In this document: in pieces, positions 26,212-35,320 of the stretch
How positions within the stretch are numbered: the first letter of the stretch is position 1
How the letters are laid out: each line of letters starts with the position of its first letter
Source of the DNA: an uncultured Lachnospiraceae bacterium
Lineage (GTDB): Bacteria > Bacillota_A > Clostridia > Lachnospirales > Lachnospiraceae
NCBI GenBank assembly: GCA_951801245.1
Contig: CATOMC010000012.1
Span: forward strand, 6,869 to 70,868
DNA: 64,000 bases
Direction: 5' to 3'
Made by a program: the position numbers and the translations under genes
Notes under the pieces: model-generated
Told to the model about the DNA's origin: nothing
Database searches by the model: none
The model's input: only the letters and a program-made list of their open reading frames with translations

Positions 26212-27102
26212 ATGCAGAGTAGTAAGAAGCGGTTTATGATAAGGAAGAAACTGATTGCGGCGGTGCTGATATGCCTTTGCAGTCAGTGGGTTTTGTATGG
26301 CTGCACGAAAAAGGAAGAGCTTATCCTGTTAAACGAGGGGCAGCAGGTACAGGCGGATGCGCAGGATATTTTTGCAGATACGGAGGCATCCGGGTCAGAC
26401 GGCCAAAGCACTTTAGGGGAAACAGTAGAAGCGGAACAAAATGCCGGGAATGATATTGCTGCGGCGGACAGCCAGAATGTGCAAAAGAACGGGCAGGCTG
26501 CGGCAGATGCAGACAGGACAGCATTCATAGAGAAGGAGACAGGGCGCATTTATATACATATCTGCGGCGCGGTGATGTCCCCGGGTGTTTATGAACTGGA
26601 AGCAGGAAGCAGAGTCTATGAGGCCGTACAGGCGGCAGGCGGATTTGCGGAATATGCGGATGATAGTTATGTAAACCAGGCACAGGAACTGCCGGACGGG
26701 GTGAAACTGGTGATTCCCACGAAAGAGGAGGTGGAATCTGTCAGGCAGGCGGCCAAAGAGGGGAAATCTGAGGGGCAGGTTTCTCCGGCAGGAGAGGGGC
26801 AGGCAGCGACAGACAGCGGCATACAGATTGGCATTACAGCACAGGGGAGTGCGGGTACCATAGAAGGGGCAGCAGGCACAGAGACGGAATCGGCTTTGGC
26901 AGATGACGGTAAGGTGAATATCAATACGGCGTCTGCGGAAGAATTGTGTAAGATTCCGGGTATCGGTGCCACCAGAGCGGCGGCGGTCATATCCTATAGG
27001 GAGAAACACGGCAGCTTTGAAAGTCCCGAAGATATCATGAAAGTGAGCGGTATTAAGGAAGGTACATACGAGAAGATAAAAGACAGCATCAGTGTAAAGT
27101 AA
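26212..27102 (+). CDS. comEA: ComEA-like DNA-binding competence protein, lipobox form
   Basis: The 296-residue protein has a basic N-terminus, a hydrophobic signal ending LYGC (Cys31, a plausible lipobox), a low-complexity Ala/Gln/Asp linker to about residue 105, an SLBB domain (IYIHICGAVMSPGVYELEAG, about 112-170), another linker, and a C-terminal double helix-hairpin-helix (VNINTASAEELCKIPGIGATRA). ComEA receives incoming double-stranded DNA outside the membrane and hands it to ComEC. In most Firmicutes the anchor is a plain transmembrane helix; here lipid anchoring seems possible. It starts the gene run that leads to comEC at 30304. Confidence 0.9.
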   Translation: MQSSKKRFMIRKKLIAAVLICLCSQWVLYGCTKKEELILLNEGQQVQADAQDIFADTEASGSDGQSTLGETVEAEQNAGNDIAAADSQNVQKNGQAAADADRTAFIEKETGRIYIHICGAVMSPGVYELEAGSRVYEAVQAAGGFAEYADDSYVNQAQELPDGVKLVIPTKEEVESVRQAAKEGKSEGQVSPAGEGQAATDSGIQIGITAQGSAGTIEGAAGTETESALADDGKVNINTASAEELCKIPGIGATRAAAVISYREKHGSFESPEDIMKVSGIKEGTYEKIKDSISVK

Positions 27103-27117
27103 GGGCAGGGAGTTGTA

Positions 27118-27804
27118 ATGGCACAGAGAGTTTTAGTGGTGGATGATGAGAAATTGATCGTGAAGGGGATTCGTTTCAGTTTAGAGCAGGACGGGATGGA
27201 AGTGGACTGCGCGTATGACGGGGAGGAGGCTCTGGAACTTGCCAGACAGAATCAGTATGATATGGTTCTTCTGGATGTCATGTTACCTAAGATGACCGGA
27301 TTCGAGGTGTGTCAGCAGATTCGGGAATTTTCCAATGTACCGATCGTCATGCTGACGGCCAAGGGAGAAGATATGGACAAGATCCTGGGGCTTGAGTATG
27401 GCGCAGACGATTATATTACCAAGCCTTTTAATATTCTGGAAGTAAAGGCAAGGATTAAGGCGATCATGCGCAGAACGAACAGAAAGAGTGCGAAGAAAGA
27501 AGAGTCGAAAACGGTCGAGCGCGGTGATATGCGCCTTGAATGTGAGGGCAGGCGGGTTTATATTAAGGATAAGGAAATCAACCTGACAGCCAAGGAATTC
27601 GAACTTCTGGAACTTCTGATCAAGAATCCGGGCAAGGTATACGGCAGGGAAAATCTGTTGAAATTGGTCTGGGGTAGTGATTATCCGGGCGATGTGAGAA
27701 CGGTGGATGTACATATCAGAAGACTGCGGGAAAAGATAGAAGAAGTGCCGGGAGAACCCGCATATGTGCGGACTAAGTGGGGTGTGGGATATTACTTTGC
27801 TTAA
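27118..27804 (+). CDS. OmpR-family response regulator (WalR/PhoB type)
   Basis: The 228-residue regulator has phospho-acceptor D53 (MVLLDVMLPKMTG), a conserved Lys in YITKPFN, and a winged helix with KEFELLELLIKNPGKVYGRENLLKLVWG and TVDVHIRRLREKIE. It is close in look to WalR/YycF-type regulators, which act on wall metabolism genes. It sits 15 nt after comEA and is followed by its kinase, a GerMN lipoprotein and comEC, an order recalling MtrA-MtrB-LpqB. Confidence 0.92.
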   Translation: MAQRVLVVDDEKLIVKGIRFSLEQDGMEVDCAYDGEEALELARQNQYDMVLLDVMLPKMTGFEVCQQIREFSNVPIVMLTAKGEDMDKILGLEYGADDYITKPFNILEVKARIKAIMRRTNRKSAKKEESKTVERGDMRLECEGRRVYIKDKEINLTAKEFELLELLIKNPGKVYGRENLLKLVWGSDYPGDVRTVDVHIRRLREKIEEVPGEPAYVRTKWGVGYYFA

Positions 27805-29266
27805 AACGAAATTGCGAAAAGTGAAATTCTTTAGAAGTCTGAAAATACGAATCTTTTTGATCATGCTTATCGTGGGGCTTATCCCGTGCTTTGTCATGCG
27901 GTATGCAATCTTGCAAAACTATGAGCAGCGTGCGGTCAATGTCAGAACCTCTGACATTACTACGCAGCTTAGGATTTTGGCCAATCACCTGATTACTTAT
28001 ACGTATCTGCAGGATACCTCTTCGGAGGTCATCAATGCGGAACTGGATCAGCTTTCCAATCTGTATGACGGGCGGGTCCTTATTATCAACAGCGACCTGA
28101 AAATCGTCAAGGATACCTATGCGATCAGTGAAGGAAGGACCATTATTTCCGAGGAGGTCATCCGCTGCCTGAAAGGAGAAAGCACCAGTAAATATGACCG
28201 GGAGAACGGTTATATCGAAATGACGATTCCCATTACGGAGACTTTACAGATGCCGGTTGACAAGGCGATGGGGGAGAAGGTTGACGTGGTACGTGGCGTC
28301 ATGCTGGTGAGCGCTTCTAATGACAGCATCATAGCTACCATGGACAGCTTAAACCGTCAGGCGCTGGTGGTGGAGGTCCTTGTGAGTCTTGCGATCATTG
28401 TGAGCGTAGCCCTGATATCGAAGCTGCTTTTCAAGCCTTTTAAGAAGATTATCGTGGCGCTGGATCAGGTGCAGGCGGGATATACGAACGATCCTATCTC
28501 GGTGCATGACTGTAGAGAGACGGAGCTGATCGGGGATGCTTTTAACCGGGTGCTGGGGCGGATGAAAATGCTGGATGATTCCAGGCAGGAGTTCGTGTCA
28601 AACGTCTCCCATGAGTTGAAGACCCCGATCACTTCCATGAAAGTCCTGGCGGATTCACTGATTACGCAGAAGGATGTGCCGCTTGAGGTATATCAGGAGT
28701 TTATGACAGATATTGCGGAGGAGATCGAGCGGGAAGATAAGATCATAAACGATCTGCTGACGTTAGTCAAGATGGACAGGACGGCAACGAATCTGAACAT
28801 ATCCCAGGTAGACATCAATGCGTTGGTGGAACTGATCATGAGAAGACTAAGGCCCATTGCCATGAAACGGGATGTGCAGCTAGTCTATGAGAGCATCCGC
28901 CCCGTGACGGCGACGGTGGATGAAGTCAAGATTACACAGGCAATCTCCAATCTGGTGGAGAATGCTATCAAATATAATAAAGAGCATGGCTTTGTGAAGG
29001 TGACATTGGATGCGGATCACCAGTTCTTTACTCTGAAGGTGGCAGATTCCGGAATTGGGATACCGCAGGACGCGCTGGAGAATATTTATGAACGGTTCTA
29101 CCGCGTGGACAAATCCCGTTCCAGAGAAATTGGAGGCACGGGACTGGGGCTTGCCATCACCAAGAGCGCGATTCTCAAGCACAGAGGGACGATTAAGGTG
29201 GAAAGTACCGAGGGAGAGGGCACAGATTTTACGGTGAGGATTCCGTTGACGTATATTGCAGTTTAG
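27797..29266 (+). CDS. HAMP sensor histidine kinase (WalK/MtrB-like)
   Basis: The roughly 489-residue kinase has transmembrane helices at about 13-33 and 195-215 flanking an extracytoplasmic domain of about 160 residues (Cache-like). A HAMP segment (KPFKKIIVALDQVQAGYTNDPI) follows, then the H-box FVSNVSHELKTPITSMKVLAD (His272) and HATPase motifs NLVENAIKYN, DSGIGI and GTGLGLAI. The start is not clear: TTG 27797 overlaps the regulator stop, and GTG 27821 is also in frame; no ATG fits except 27764, deep inside the regulator. It pairs with the regulator just upstream. Confidence 0.9.
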   Translation: MLKTKLRKVKFFRSLKIRIFLIMLIVGLIPCFVMRYAILQNYEQRAVNVRTSDITTQLRILANHLITYTYLQDTSSEVINAELDQLSNLYDGRVLIINSDLKIVKDTYAISEGRTIISEEVIRCLKGESTSKYDRENGYIEMTIPITETLQMPVDKAMGEKVDVVRGVMLVSASNDSIIATMDSLNRQALVVEVLVSLAIIVSVALISKLLFKPFKKIIVALDQVQAGYTNDPISVHDCRETELIGDAFNRVLGRMKMLDDSRQEFVSNVSHELKTPITSMKVLADSLITQKDVPLEVYQEFMTDIAEEIEREDKIINDLLTLVKMDRTATNLNISQVDINALVELIMRRLRPIAMKRDVQLVYESIRPVTATVDEVKITQAISNLVENAIKYNKEHGFVKVTLDADHQFFTLKVADSGIGIPQDALENIYERFYRVDKSRSREIGGTGLGLAITKSAILKHRGTIKVESTEGEGTDFTVRIPLTYIAV

Positions 29267-29310
29267 AGAGGAAAGGTTGAATAAATTCTCTGATGAGCAT
29301 AGAGGAAAGA

Positions 29311-30252
29311 ATGAGAAAAATAAGAAGCGTGTTTTCCTGCCTTTTGATTTTGGGTCTGATGCTATTGCTGGCGGCCTGCGGGAGAAGGGAAGGAGAACAG
29401 TCGGGAACGGCTTATGAGATATATTATGTAAACAATGATGAGACAAAGATCATCAACAGACAATATTGGACGCAGTCCACGGATGCGGAGGTTCTGTTTG
29501 AGGAATTGACAGAGCAATTGCAGACCAGATCGGAGAAAATGGAATATCAGGCTCCGCTGGCCGGGGAGATTTCCATAACCGGACATGTACTTGACAGCGG
29601 CCTTCTGACAGTGGACTTTGACGAAGGGTATAAGAAACTGTGGGGTACCAGAGAGATTCTCATCCGTGCGGCAATGGTGAGGACGCTGGTACAAATTCCC
29701 GGCGTGGAACGTATTACCTTTATGGTGGCGGGCGAGCCGCTTGCGGACAGCAACGGTGTGACGGTGGGTATCATGACTGCGGACACCTTTATCGAGAATG
29801 CGGGCAATGAGATCAACGCCTATGAGAAAGTGAATCTGCGTCTGTATTTTGCCAGCGAGGATGGAACGCTTCTGGTGGAAGAGAACCAGAGAAATGTAGT
29901 GTATAACAGTAATATTGCCCTGGAGAAGCTGGTAGTCGAGAAGCTGATAGAAGGGCCCAAAGCAGCAGGCTCTTATCCGACCATTAATCCGGCCACAAAG
30001 ATTGTGAGTGTAACGGTGAAGGATGGTATATGTTATGTAAATCTGGATGAGACTTTCCAGAGTCAACCCTACAATGTGTCCTCCGAGGTGACGGTTTATT
30101 CTATCACCAATTCTCTGGTGGAGTTATCTAACGTAAATAAGGTACAGATATCCATCAATGGAGAGACGAACATTTCATACCGTGAGAATTTGAGCCTGAA
30201 TAACGTGTTTGAGAGAAATCTGGATCTGCTCACCATACAGCAGGGCGGTTAG
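29311..30252 (+). CDS. Lipoprotein with two GerMN domains
   Basis: The 313-residue lipoprotein has a signal with lipobox LAAC (Cys23), then two GerMN (SpoIIIAG/GerM-like) domains, about residues 35-165 and 170-300. Each has the pattern VDFDEGYKKLW / VNLDETFQ and a hydrophobic IPGVERITFMVAGEPL-type strand. GerMN domains occur in GerM and in LpqB, which works with MtrAB at the cell surface. Here it follows a two-component pair, so a role in tuning the kinase or in wall/DNA-uptake assembly is plausible, but is inference. The ATG at 29311 has GAGGAA close upstream; ATG 29293 is an alternative. Confidence 0.82.
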   Translation: MRKIRSVFSCLLILGLMLLLAACGRREGEQSGTAYEIYYVNNDETKIINRQYWTQSTDAEVLFEELTEQLQTRSEKMEYQAPLAGEISITGHVLDSGLLTVDFDEGYKKLWGTREILIRAAMVRTLVQIPGVERITFMVAGEPLADSNGVTVGIMTADTFIENAGNEINAYEKVNLRLYFASEDGTLLVEENQRNVVYNSNIALEKLVVEKLIEGPKAAGSYPTINPATKIVSVTVKDGICYVNLDETFQSQPYNVSSEVTVYSITNSLVELSNVNKVQISINGETNISYRENLSLNNVFERNLDLLTIQQGG

Positions 30253-30303
30253 TATGATGTAAACGGCAACACAGCATAGAACAAGATAAGGAGATGATAT
30301 AAC

Positions 30304-32574
30304 ATGCGCAGACCCTTATGCCTGATCGGACTGGCATTTGTGGCGGCAATGGTGATAGCCATTCCATGGATTTCCCGCGGCGCACCGGTTTTGGAGCAGT
30401 TAGACAAAGAGAGGGTGGCCGCCGCAGGGCGGGTGGAATGGAAAGAGCACAGGATCATCGGAGGAGAGGAAGTCCTCGTGGTATCTTTGGAACAGGTCAT
30501 TGTTCTGAAACCAGATCAAATATCAAGTCTGACACAGATCATAACAGATTCTGCTATAATCCGGCCAAACCATATCAACAGAGAAACATTACGGCTTGCG
30601 GGCACAGAGCAGGTCAATGGGCTTTTGTGCTATTTTGAGGACAATGAGGAACCCGAGATGGGAAGCTTCCTTGTGGCAGATGGGAAATTTTATGCCTTTT
30701 CCCATGCTTCAAATCCGGGAGAATTCGACAGTGCCGATTACTACCATATCATGGGGCAGCAGGGCAGGCTGATGGGGAGTGAATGTCTGGCAAAGAGTGA
30801 AGACTATGCCCATTTCAGGGAGAAGCTGTATCGGTTGAGGGAATATCTTTCGCTTCTTCTGCGCGCAAGTTATCCGGAGAAAGAAGCGGATATCATGCGC
30901 GCCATGCTTCTGGGGGAGAAGGGGATTTTAAACCCGGAGGTCAAAAGTCTTTATCAGCAAAACGGTATTATACATATCCTGGCTATCAGCGGACTTCATC
31001 TTTCGATTCTGGGTATGGGATTTTACAAGCTGCTGCGGAAACTGCATGTCCCTAATGTGATTAACATAATATTGTCAATAGGGCTGATGTACTGCTATGG
31101 AACCATGACGGGAATGGGGATATCCATTGTCAGAGCGCTTGTCATGTTCGGCTTTCATCTGGGAGCAGGGCTTTTTGGCCGTACTTATGATATGCTGACG
31201 GCTATGATGGCGGCGGCCCTGTCGATCCTGATTCAGCAGCCGCTTTATCTGACCCACAGCGGCTTTCTGTTTTCGTTTGGAGCGATATGCGGGATTGGGG
31301 TGTTGTTGCCTGCCGTGGAGGCACACCAGTTTATGAAGAATCGTTTCGGAAAGGCGCTTTTTGCGGGCGTAGGCGTGTCCCTTTCGACATTGCCTGTGTA
31401 TCTTGTGTTTTACAGTGAGTTTCCGCCGTATTCGGTGCTGCTGAACCTTCTCGTGATTCCGGGGATGGGCCTGATACTTTTAGACGGGCTTGTGGTCATG
31501 GCAGCGTCGGCTGTCATAGTGCCCCTTGGAAGCTGCCTGTCCTGGCCGGGGATTATTTTGCTACGGCTGTATGAGAAGTGCTGCCATCTATGCCTGTCTC
31601 TGCCCGGGCATCAGTGGATTACGGGATGTCCCGGCGCTTTGCAGGTGGCATTGTTTCTGCTTCTCCTGACAGGGGCAGCGCTGTTTCAGGAAAGACTTCG
31701 AAAACAGCAGTTCTGGGCGGCAGTTGCGGCGGCTGTGCTTGTATTGACGGTGCGGCTGCCCCAGGGATTTGAAATTACCATGCTGGATGTGGGACAGGGG
31801 GACTGTATCTATCTGGCGGACGGGCAGGATCATCATTATCTGATTGACGGCGGCAGTGCGGATAAGAAAGATGTGGATACCTATCAGATCGTCCCCTTTC
31901 TGAAATACAGGGGCGTGCGGTATCTGGATGCCATTTTTGTCACGCATCCGGACAGCGACCATATAAGCGGTATTCAGGGGATGGTTGAGGCTTATGAGGA
32001 GAACGGGATAGGGATCGGCAGTCTGGTTCTGCCCGATGTGGCACAGGAGAGCAGAAATGATGCATATCATGCATTGGAGATGCTTGCCAAAGAAGCGGGG
32101 ATTCCTGTTCAGTATATACACGCAGGCCAGAGAATAGAAAACGGTAATATGATGTTAACTTGTATGCACCCGAAGAAAGATTTTGTCAGTGAGGATGCCA
32201 ATGCATATTCTACGGTACTATATCTGCGTTACGGAGACTTTACGGCGCTTTTTACAGGAGATCTGGAAGGGGAAGGTGAAAGAATAGTGATACGAAGACT
32301 GCGGGAGAGCGGCATACGAGATGTCACAATGCTCAAGGCTGCCCATCATGGATCGAAAAACTCTACCCCGCAGGAATTTGTGGAACTCATCAGACCCCAC
32401 ATGACGCTGCTATCGGCCGGCAGGGATAATGCGTACGGACATCCTCATGCGCAAACTTTGAATCGGCTTGAAAAAGTCGGATGCCGTATTTACCAGACGC
32501 CTGTGAGCGGAGCTTTGACGGTCAGGGTTAAGAGAGCGGGAGCCTGGGTGGAAGAATATCTGGGAAAGTACTGA
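30304..32574 (+). CDS. comEC: ComEC/Rec2 DNA-uptake channel protein
   Basis: The 756-residue protein has an N-terminal membrane anchor and OB-like domain (about residues 1-175), a central Competence domain with multiple helices (starting MRAMLLGEKGILNPEVKSLYQQNGIIHILAISGLH, the family hallmark), and a C-terminal metallo-beta-lactamase-like domain (about 490-740). The latter has HPDSDHISG, matching the HxxxDH motif, plus AAHHGSKNSTP. ComEC forms the channel that carries single-stranded DNA into the cytoplasm, and the MBL domain may degrade the other strand. It lies 51 nt after the GerMN gene, in one apparent operon with comEA. Confidence 0.93.
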   Translation: MRRPLCLIGLAFVAAMVIAIPWISRGAPVLEQLDKERVAAAGRVEWKEHRIIGGEEVLVVSLEQVIVLKPDQISSLTQIITDSAIIRPNHINRETLRLAGTEQVNGLLCYFEDNEEPEMGSFLVADGKFYAFSHASNPGEFDSADYYHIMGQQGRLMGSECLAKSEDYAHFREKLYRLREYLSLLLRASYPEKEADIMRAMLLGEKGILNPEVKSLYQQNGIIHILAISGLHLSILGMGFYKLLRKLHVPNVINIILSIGLMYCYGTMTGMGISIVRALVMFGFHLGAGLFGRTYDMLTAMMAAALSILIQQPLYLTHSGFLFSFGAICGIGVLLPAVEAHQFMKNRFGKALFAGVGVSLSTLPVYLVFYSEFPPYSVLLNLLVIPGMGLILLDGLVVMAASAVIVPLGSCLSWPGIILLRLYEKCCHLCLSLPGHQWITGCPGALQVALFLLLLTGAALFQERLRKQQFWAAVAAAVLVLTVRLPQGFEITMLDVGQGDCIYLADGQDHHYLIDGGSADKKDVDTYQIVPFLKYRGVRYLDAIFVTHPDSDHISGIQGMVEAYEENGIGIGSLVLPDVAQESRNDAYHALEMLAKEAGIPVQYIHAGQRIENGNMMLTCMHPKKDFVSEDANAYSTVLYLRYGDFTALFTGDLEGEGERIVIRRLRESGIRDVTMLKAAHHGSKNSTPQEFVELIRPHMTLLSAGRDNAYGHPHAQTLNRLEKVGCRIYQTPVSGALTVRVKRAGAWVEEYLGKY

Positions 32575-32583
32575 CTGCCGCTC

Positions 32584-32612
32584 TTGTTTTTTTGAGGCGT
32601 ACCCATTATACT
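32584..32612 (+). promoter_or_regulatory. Sigma-70-type promoter for holA
   Basis: TTGTTT (32584-32589) and TATACT (32607-32612) are spaced 17 bp, 11 bp before the holA ATG. The leader would be very short, so most holA transcription may also come from upstream. Confidence 0.45.
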
Positions 32613-32623
32613 GAAAAGAGATT

Positions 32624-33601
32624 ATGAAAAAGCTGAATGAAGAGATAAAAACAGGACAACTAAAACAAGTCTATCTGCTTTGCGGCGAGGAGGCTTATCT
32701 GCGTACCCAGTACAGAGACCGGTTAAAGACGGCTCTTTTAGACGGCGGTGACCCTATGAATCTGCATTATTTTGAGGGCAAAGGCATCCAACAGGGAGAG
32801 GTCATCGATCTTGCGGAAACGATGCCCTTTCTGGCCAACCGGCGTGTGCTTGTACTGGAAAACAGCGAATTTTTCAAGCATGGCGGAGAAACGTTGGCAG
32901 AGTATCTGGCGGCTCCGGCACAGACTGCCTTTTTTGTGTTTGTGGAACCTGCGGTGGATAAGCGTAGCAAACTTTACAAAGCAGTCCAGGCGCGCGGCCG
33001 CGTGGTCGAGTGCAATATGCCGGATGAGGCCGTCTTAAAGCGGTGGATTCTGGAATTCCTTAAGCGGGAGCAGAAGAATATCACACAGCGGGATCTGGAT
33101 TTTTTCCTGGATAAGACAGGGACGAACATGGAGAACATCCGTGCAGAACTGGAAAAACTCATGTGCTACTGTCTGGGAAGGGATGTGGTCACGGCGCAGG
33201 ATATCGAGGAGATTTGCACAAGACAGGTGAGCAGTCAGATTTTTGACATGGTGAGTGCAGTGGCAGAGAAACGTCAGAAGCAGGCCATGGAATTATATTA
33301 TGATCTGCTCACGCTTAAAGAACCGCCCATGCGGATTCTGTATTTGATCACCAGGCAGTTCAATATGCTGCTGCAGGTGAAGGAATTAAAGAACAAAGGG
33401 TGTGACGTAAACACCATCGGCACCAAAGTGGGGCTTGCAGGTTTTATTGCCAGAAAGTACGTGGCGCAGTCGGCCAAATTTAAGGAGGCCGATTTGAAGA
33501 AGGCACTGACGGACTGCGTGGAGGCGGAGGAGGCTGTCAAGACCGGCAGGATGAACGATGTCATGAGCGTGGAGCTTTTGATCGTAAAGTACAGTATGTA
33601 G
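32624..33601 (+). CDS. holA: DNA polymerase III delta subunit
   Basis: The 325-residue clamp-loader subunit starts KLNEEIKTGQLKQVYLLCGEEAYLRTQYRDRL, the HolA hallmark. It then has an AAA+-like domain with FVEPAVDKRSKLYKAVQ and the C-terminal helical collar (ISSQIFDMVSAVAEKRQKQAM-like). It opens the sliding clamp within the clamp loader. The comEA-comEC-holA order is common in bacteria, which supports the calls of both competence genes. Confidence 0.92.
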   Translation: MKKLNEEIKTGQLKQVYLLCGEEAYLRTQYRDRLKTALLDGGDPMNLHYFEGKGIQQGEVIDLAETMPFLANRRVLVLENSEFFKHGGETLAEYLAAPAQTAFFVFVEPAVDKRSKLYKAVQARGRVVECNMPDEAVLKRWILEFLKREQKNITQRDLDFFLDKTGTNMENIRAELEKLMCYCLGRDVVTAQDIEEICTRQVSSQIFDMVSAVAEKRQKQAMELYYDLLTLKEPPMRILYLITRQFNMLLQVKELKNKGCDVNTIGTKVGLAGFIARKYVAQSAKFKEADLKKALTDCVEAEEAVKTGRMNDVMSVELLIVKYSM

Positions 33602-33620
33602 ATTGGGGGAGGGCAGAAAA

Positions 33621-34466
33621 ATGGCGGTCACGGAAAAGAGAAATCCTGATATGATTGAGTTCCGGTTTCCGGAAGGCAAAGATAAGGCATTGACATTTAG
33701 TTATGACGATGCGCAGATTTATGACAGAAGACTGGTGAGCATTTTTGACCAGCATGGAATGAAAGCGACTTTTCATCTGAACAGCGGAACGCTTGGCGAG
33801 GAAGGCTATATCACAAAAGAGGAAGTGAGAGGACTTTATGTAAACCATGAAGTGGCTTGTCATGCTGTGACCCATCCTTTCTTTCATGAATTGTCCACGG
33901 CACAGACGGTGCAGGAGATTCTGGAGGACAGACGGTCACTGGAGGCTTGTACGAACCGGATTGTACGGGGTTTTTCTTATCCGTTCGGGGAATATGATGA
34001 GCGTCTGATTGAGACGGCGCGCCATCTGGGGATCGTGTATGCGAGAACGGTGGAGGACCGGATGAATTTCAATCTGCCGGGGGAGTTTATGCTGTGGCAT
34101 CCGACCTGCCATCACAATAAGGTTACGGATGTGATGATAGAGGATTTCCTGAATCCTCCCATATACCGGAATCTGGCACTTTTCTATATCTGGGGACACA
34201 GCTTTGAGTTTGAACGGGAGAATAACTGGGAGCATATCAAAGGAATCTGTGAGATCCTGCAGGGAAGAAAAGATGTGTGGTATGCCACCAACCTGGAGAT
34301 TTATGAGTATGTGACGGCCATGCGGTCGCTGGTGATGTCGGCAGACGGAAAGATTGTGTATAATCCTTCCGCCATACCGGTATATTTTATGACAGGAGAC
34401 GTATTGGCATGTCTTCCGGCGGGAATGAGCCTTACGCTTCGTGCCAGGAAGGAAAGGGACGCCTAA
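33621..34466 (+). CDS. Polysaccharide deacetylase family protein (CE4-like)
   Basis: The 281-residue protein has a NodB-like fold: TFSYDDAQIYDRRLVSIFDQ (motif 1, with the metal-binding Asp), CHAVTHPFFHEL (motif 2, H-x-x-x-H), and RGFSYPFGEYDERL. It has no signal peptide, so it may act on an imported oligosaccharide inside the cell. Start 33621 is chosen for GGGGGAGGG upstream. It ends by overlapping the stop of the convergent AraC gene by 4 bp. N-deacetylation of GlcNAc-containing sugars would suit the neighbouring glycan cluster, but this is inference. Confidence 0.85.
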   Translation: MAVTEKRNPDMIEFRFPEGKDKALTFSYDDAQIYDRRLVSIFDQHGMKATFHLNSGTLGEEGYITKEEVRGLYVNHEVACHAVTHPFFHELSTAQTVQEILEDRRSLEACTNRIVRGFSYPFGEYDERLIETARHLGIVYARTVEDRMNFNLPGEFMLWHPTCHHNKVTDVMIEDFLNPPIYRNLALFYIWGHSFEFERENNWEHIKGICEILQGRKDVWYATNLEIYEYVTAMRSLVMSADGKIVYNPSAIPVYFMTGDVLACLPAGMSLTLRARKERDA

Positions 34467-35320
34467 TCCTCGTAGAGGTTCCGGAATTCGGTGGGAGTAC
34501 AGTCCTTGATTAGTTTAAACATTCTGATAAACGCGGAGAGACTTGAAAACCCTGACTGCAGGGCTACTTCGGTGATGGAGAGTTCCGGATCCACTAAGAG
34601 TTTTTCCGCGTATTCTATTCTCTTCTTGTTCAGATATTTATAGAAGGAAGTTCCCGTAAAATTTTTGAACAGTCTTGTAAAATGATATTTACTAAACCCG
34701 GCAACCGCGGCGATGTCGTCAAGGCACAGATTTTCCGTACAGTGATCCTGAATATAGTTGCAGACAGTCATGAATTTTTCCGTGTGTTCTTTCTGCTTAT
34801 TGGATGCTGCATCGAAGGCGTTTCTCTTGCCGGTATGTTCGCGGCCTATCAGGACCAGCATTTCGAGCAGTCTGGAGTAGATGGAGGCGCTGATCAGGAT
34901 GGAGCCGCTGTAATATTCTCTGTAGATTTCAAGCATCAATTCTTTGAGCCGTTCATGGATGGCGGGAGATGTGGCCGGTGTAAGCAAAAGTGCCTGCGGG
35001 ATGTTGGATAACATGGATGCAATATCTGCCACGCTGTATAGCAGGCTGAAATCTGCCTGCAGGATAAGCCGTTCCCCGTGAATGGTGGAAGGCATGCCGT
35101 GAATGACGCCGGAGTTGATAAGCAGAATATCACCCTCTTGTAAAGTGAAGCTTTCTTTTTTGGTGGAGACGTCAAAATAGTTTTCGATGGGCATAATGAT
35201 CTCGATCGGCGTATGCCAGTGATACGGATAGGCCTCATAATCTGTATTATCATGGAACTTAAACCCCTCAATATCCTTGTAAAGAACAGTTTCTTTGATA
35301 CCGTTTAGTACTTCGATCAT
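34463..35320 (-). CDS. AraC-family regulator with N-terminal cupin
   Basis: The 285-residue regulator has a cupin-like sensor domain (about 25-110: HWHTPIEIIMPIENYFDV, with LQEGDILLINSGVIHGMPS) and two AraC helix-turn-helix motifs at the C-terminus (LCLDDIAAVAGFSKYHFTRLFKNFTG and SITEVALQSGFSSLSAFIRMFK). It is transcribed away from the SBP-permease-GH3 operon at 35721, across a shared 400-bp region with repeated half-sites, so it most likely activates that operon in response to its sugar. The - strand ATG at 35320 is preceded by an AAAGGAGCAC site. Confidence 0.9.
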   Translation of the reverse strand: MIEVLNGIKETVLYKDIEGFKFHDNTDYEAYPYHWHTPIEIIMPIENYFDVSTKKESFTLQEGDILLINSGVIHGMPSTIHGERLILQADFSLLYSVADIASMLSNIPQALLLTPATSPAIHERLKELMLEIYREYYSGSILISASIYSRLLEMLVLIGREHTGKRNAFDAASNKQKEHTEKFMTVCNYIQDHCTENLCLDDIAAVAGFSKYHFTRLFKNFTGTSFYKYLNKKRIEYAEKLLVDPELSITEVALQSGFSSLSAFIRMFKLIKDCTPTEFRNLYED

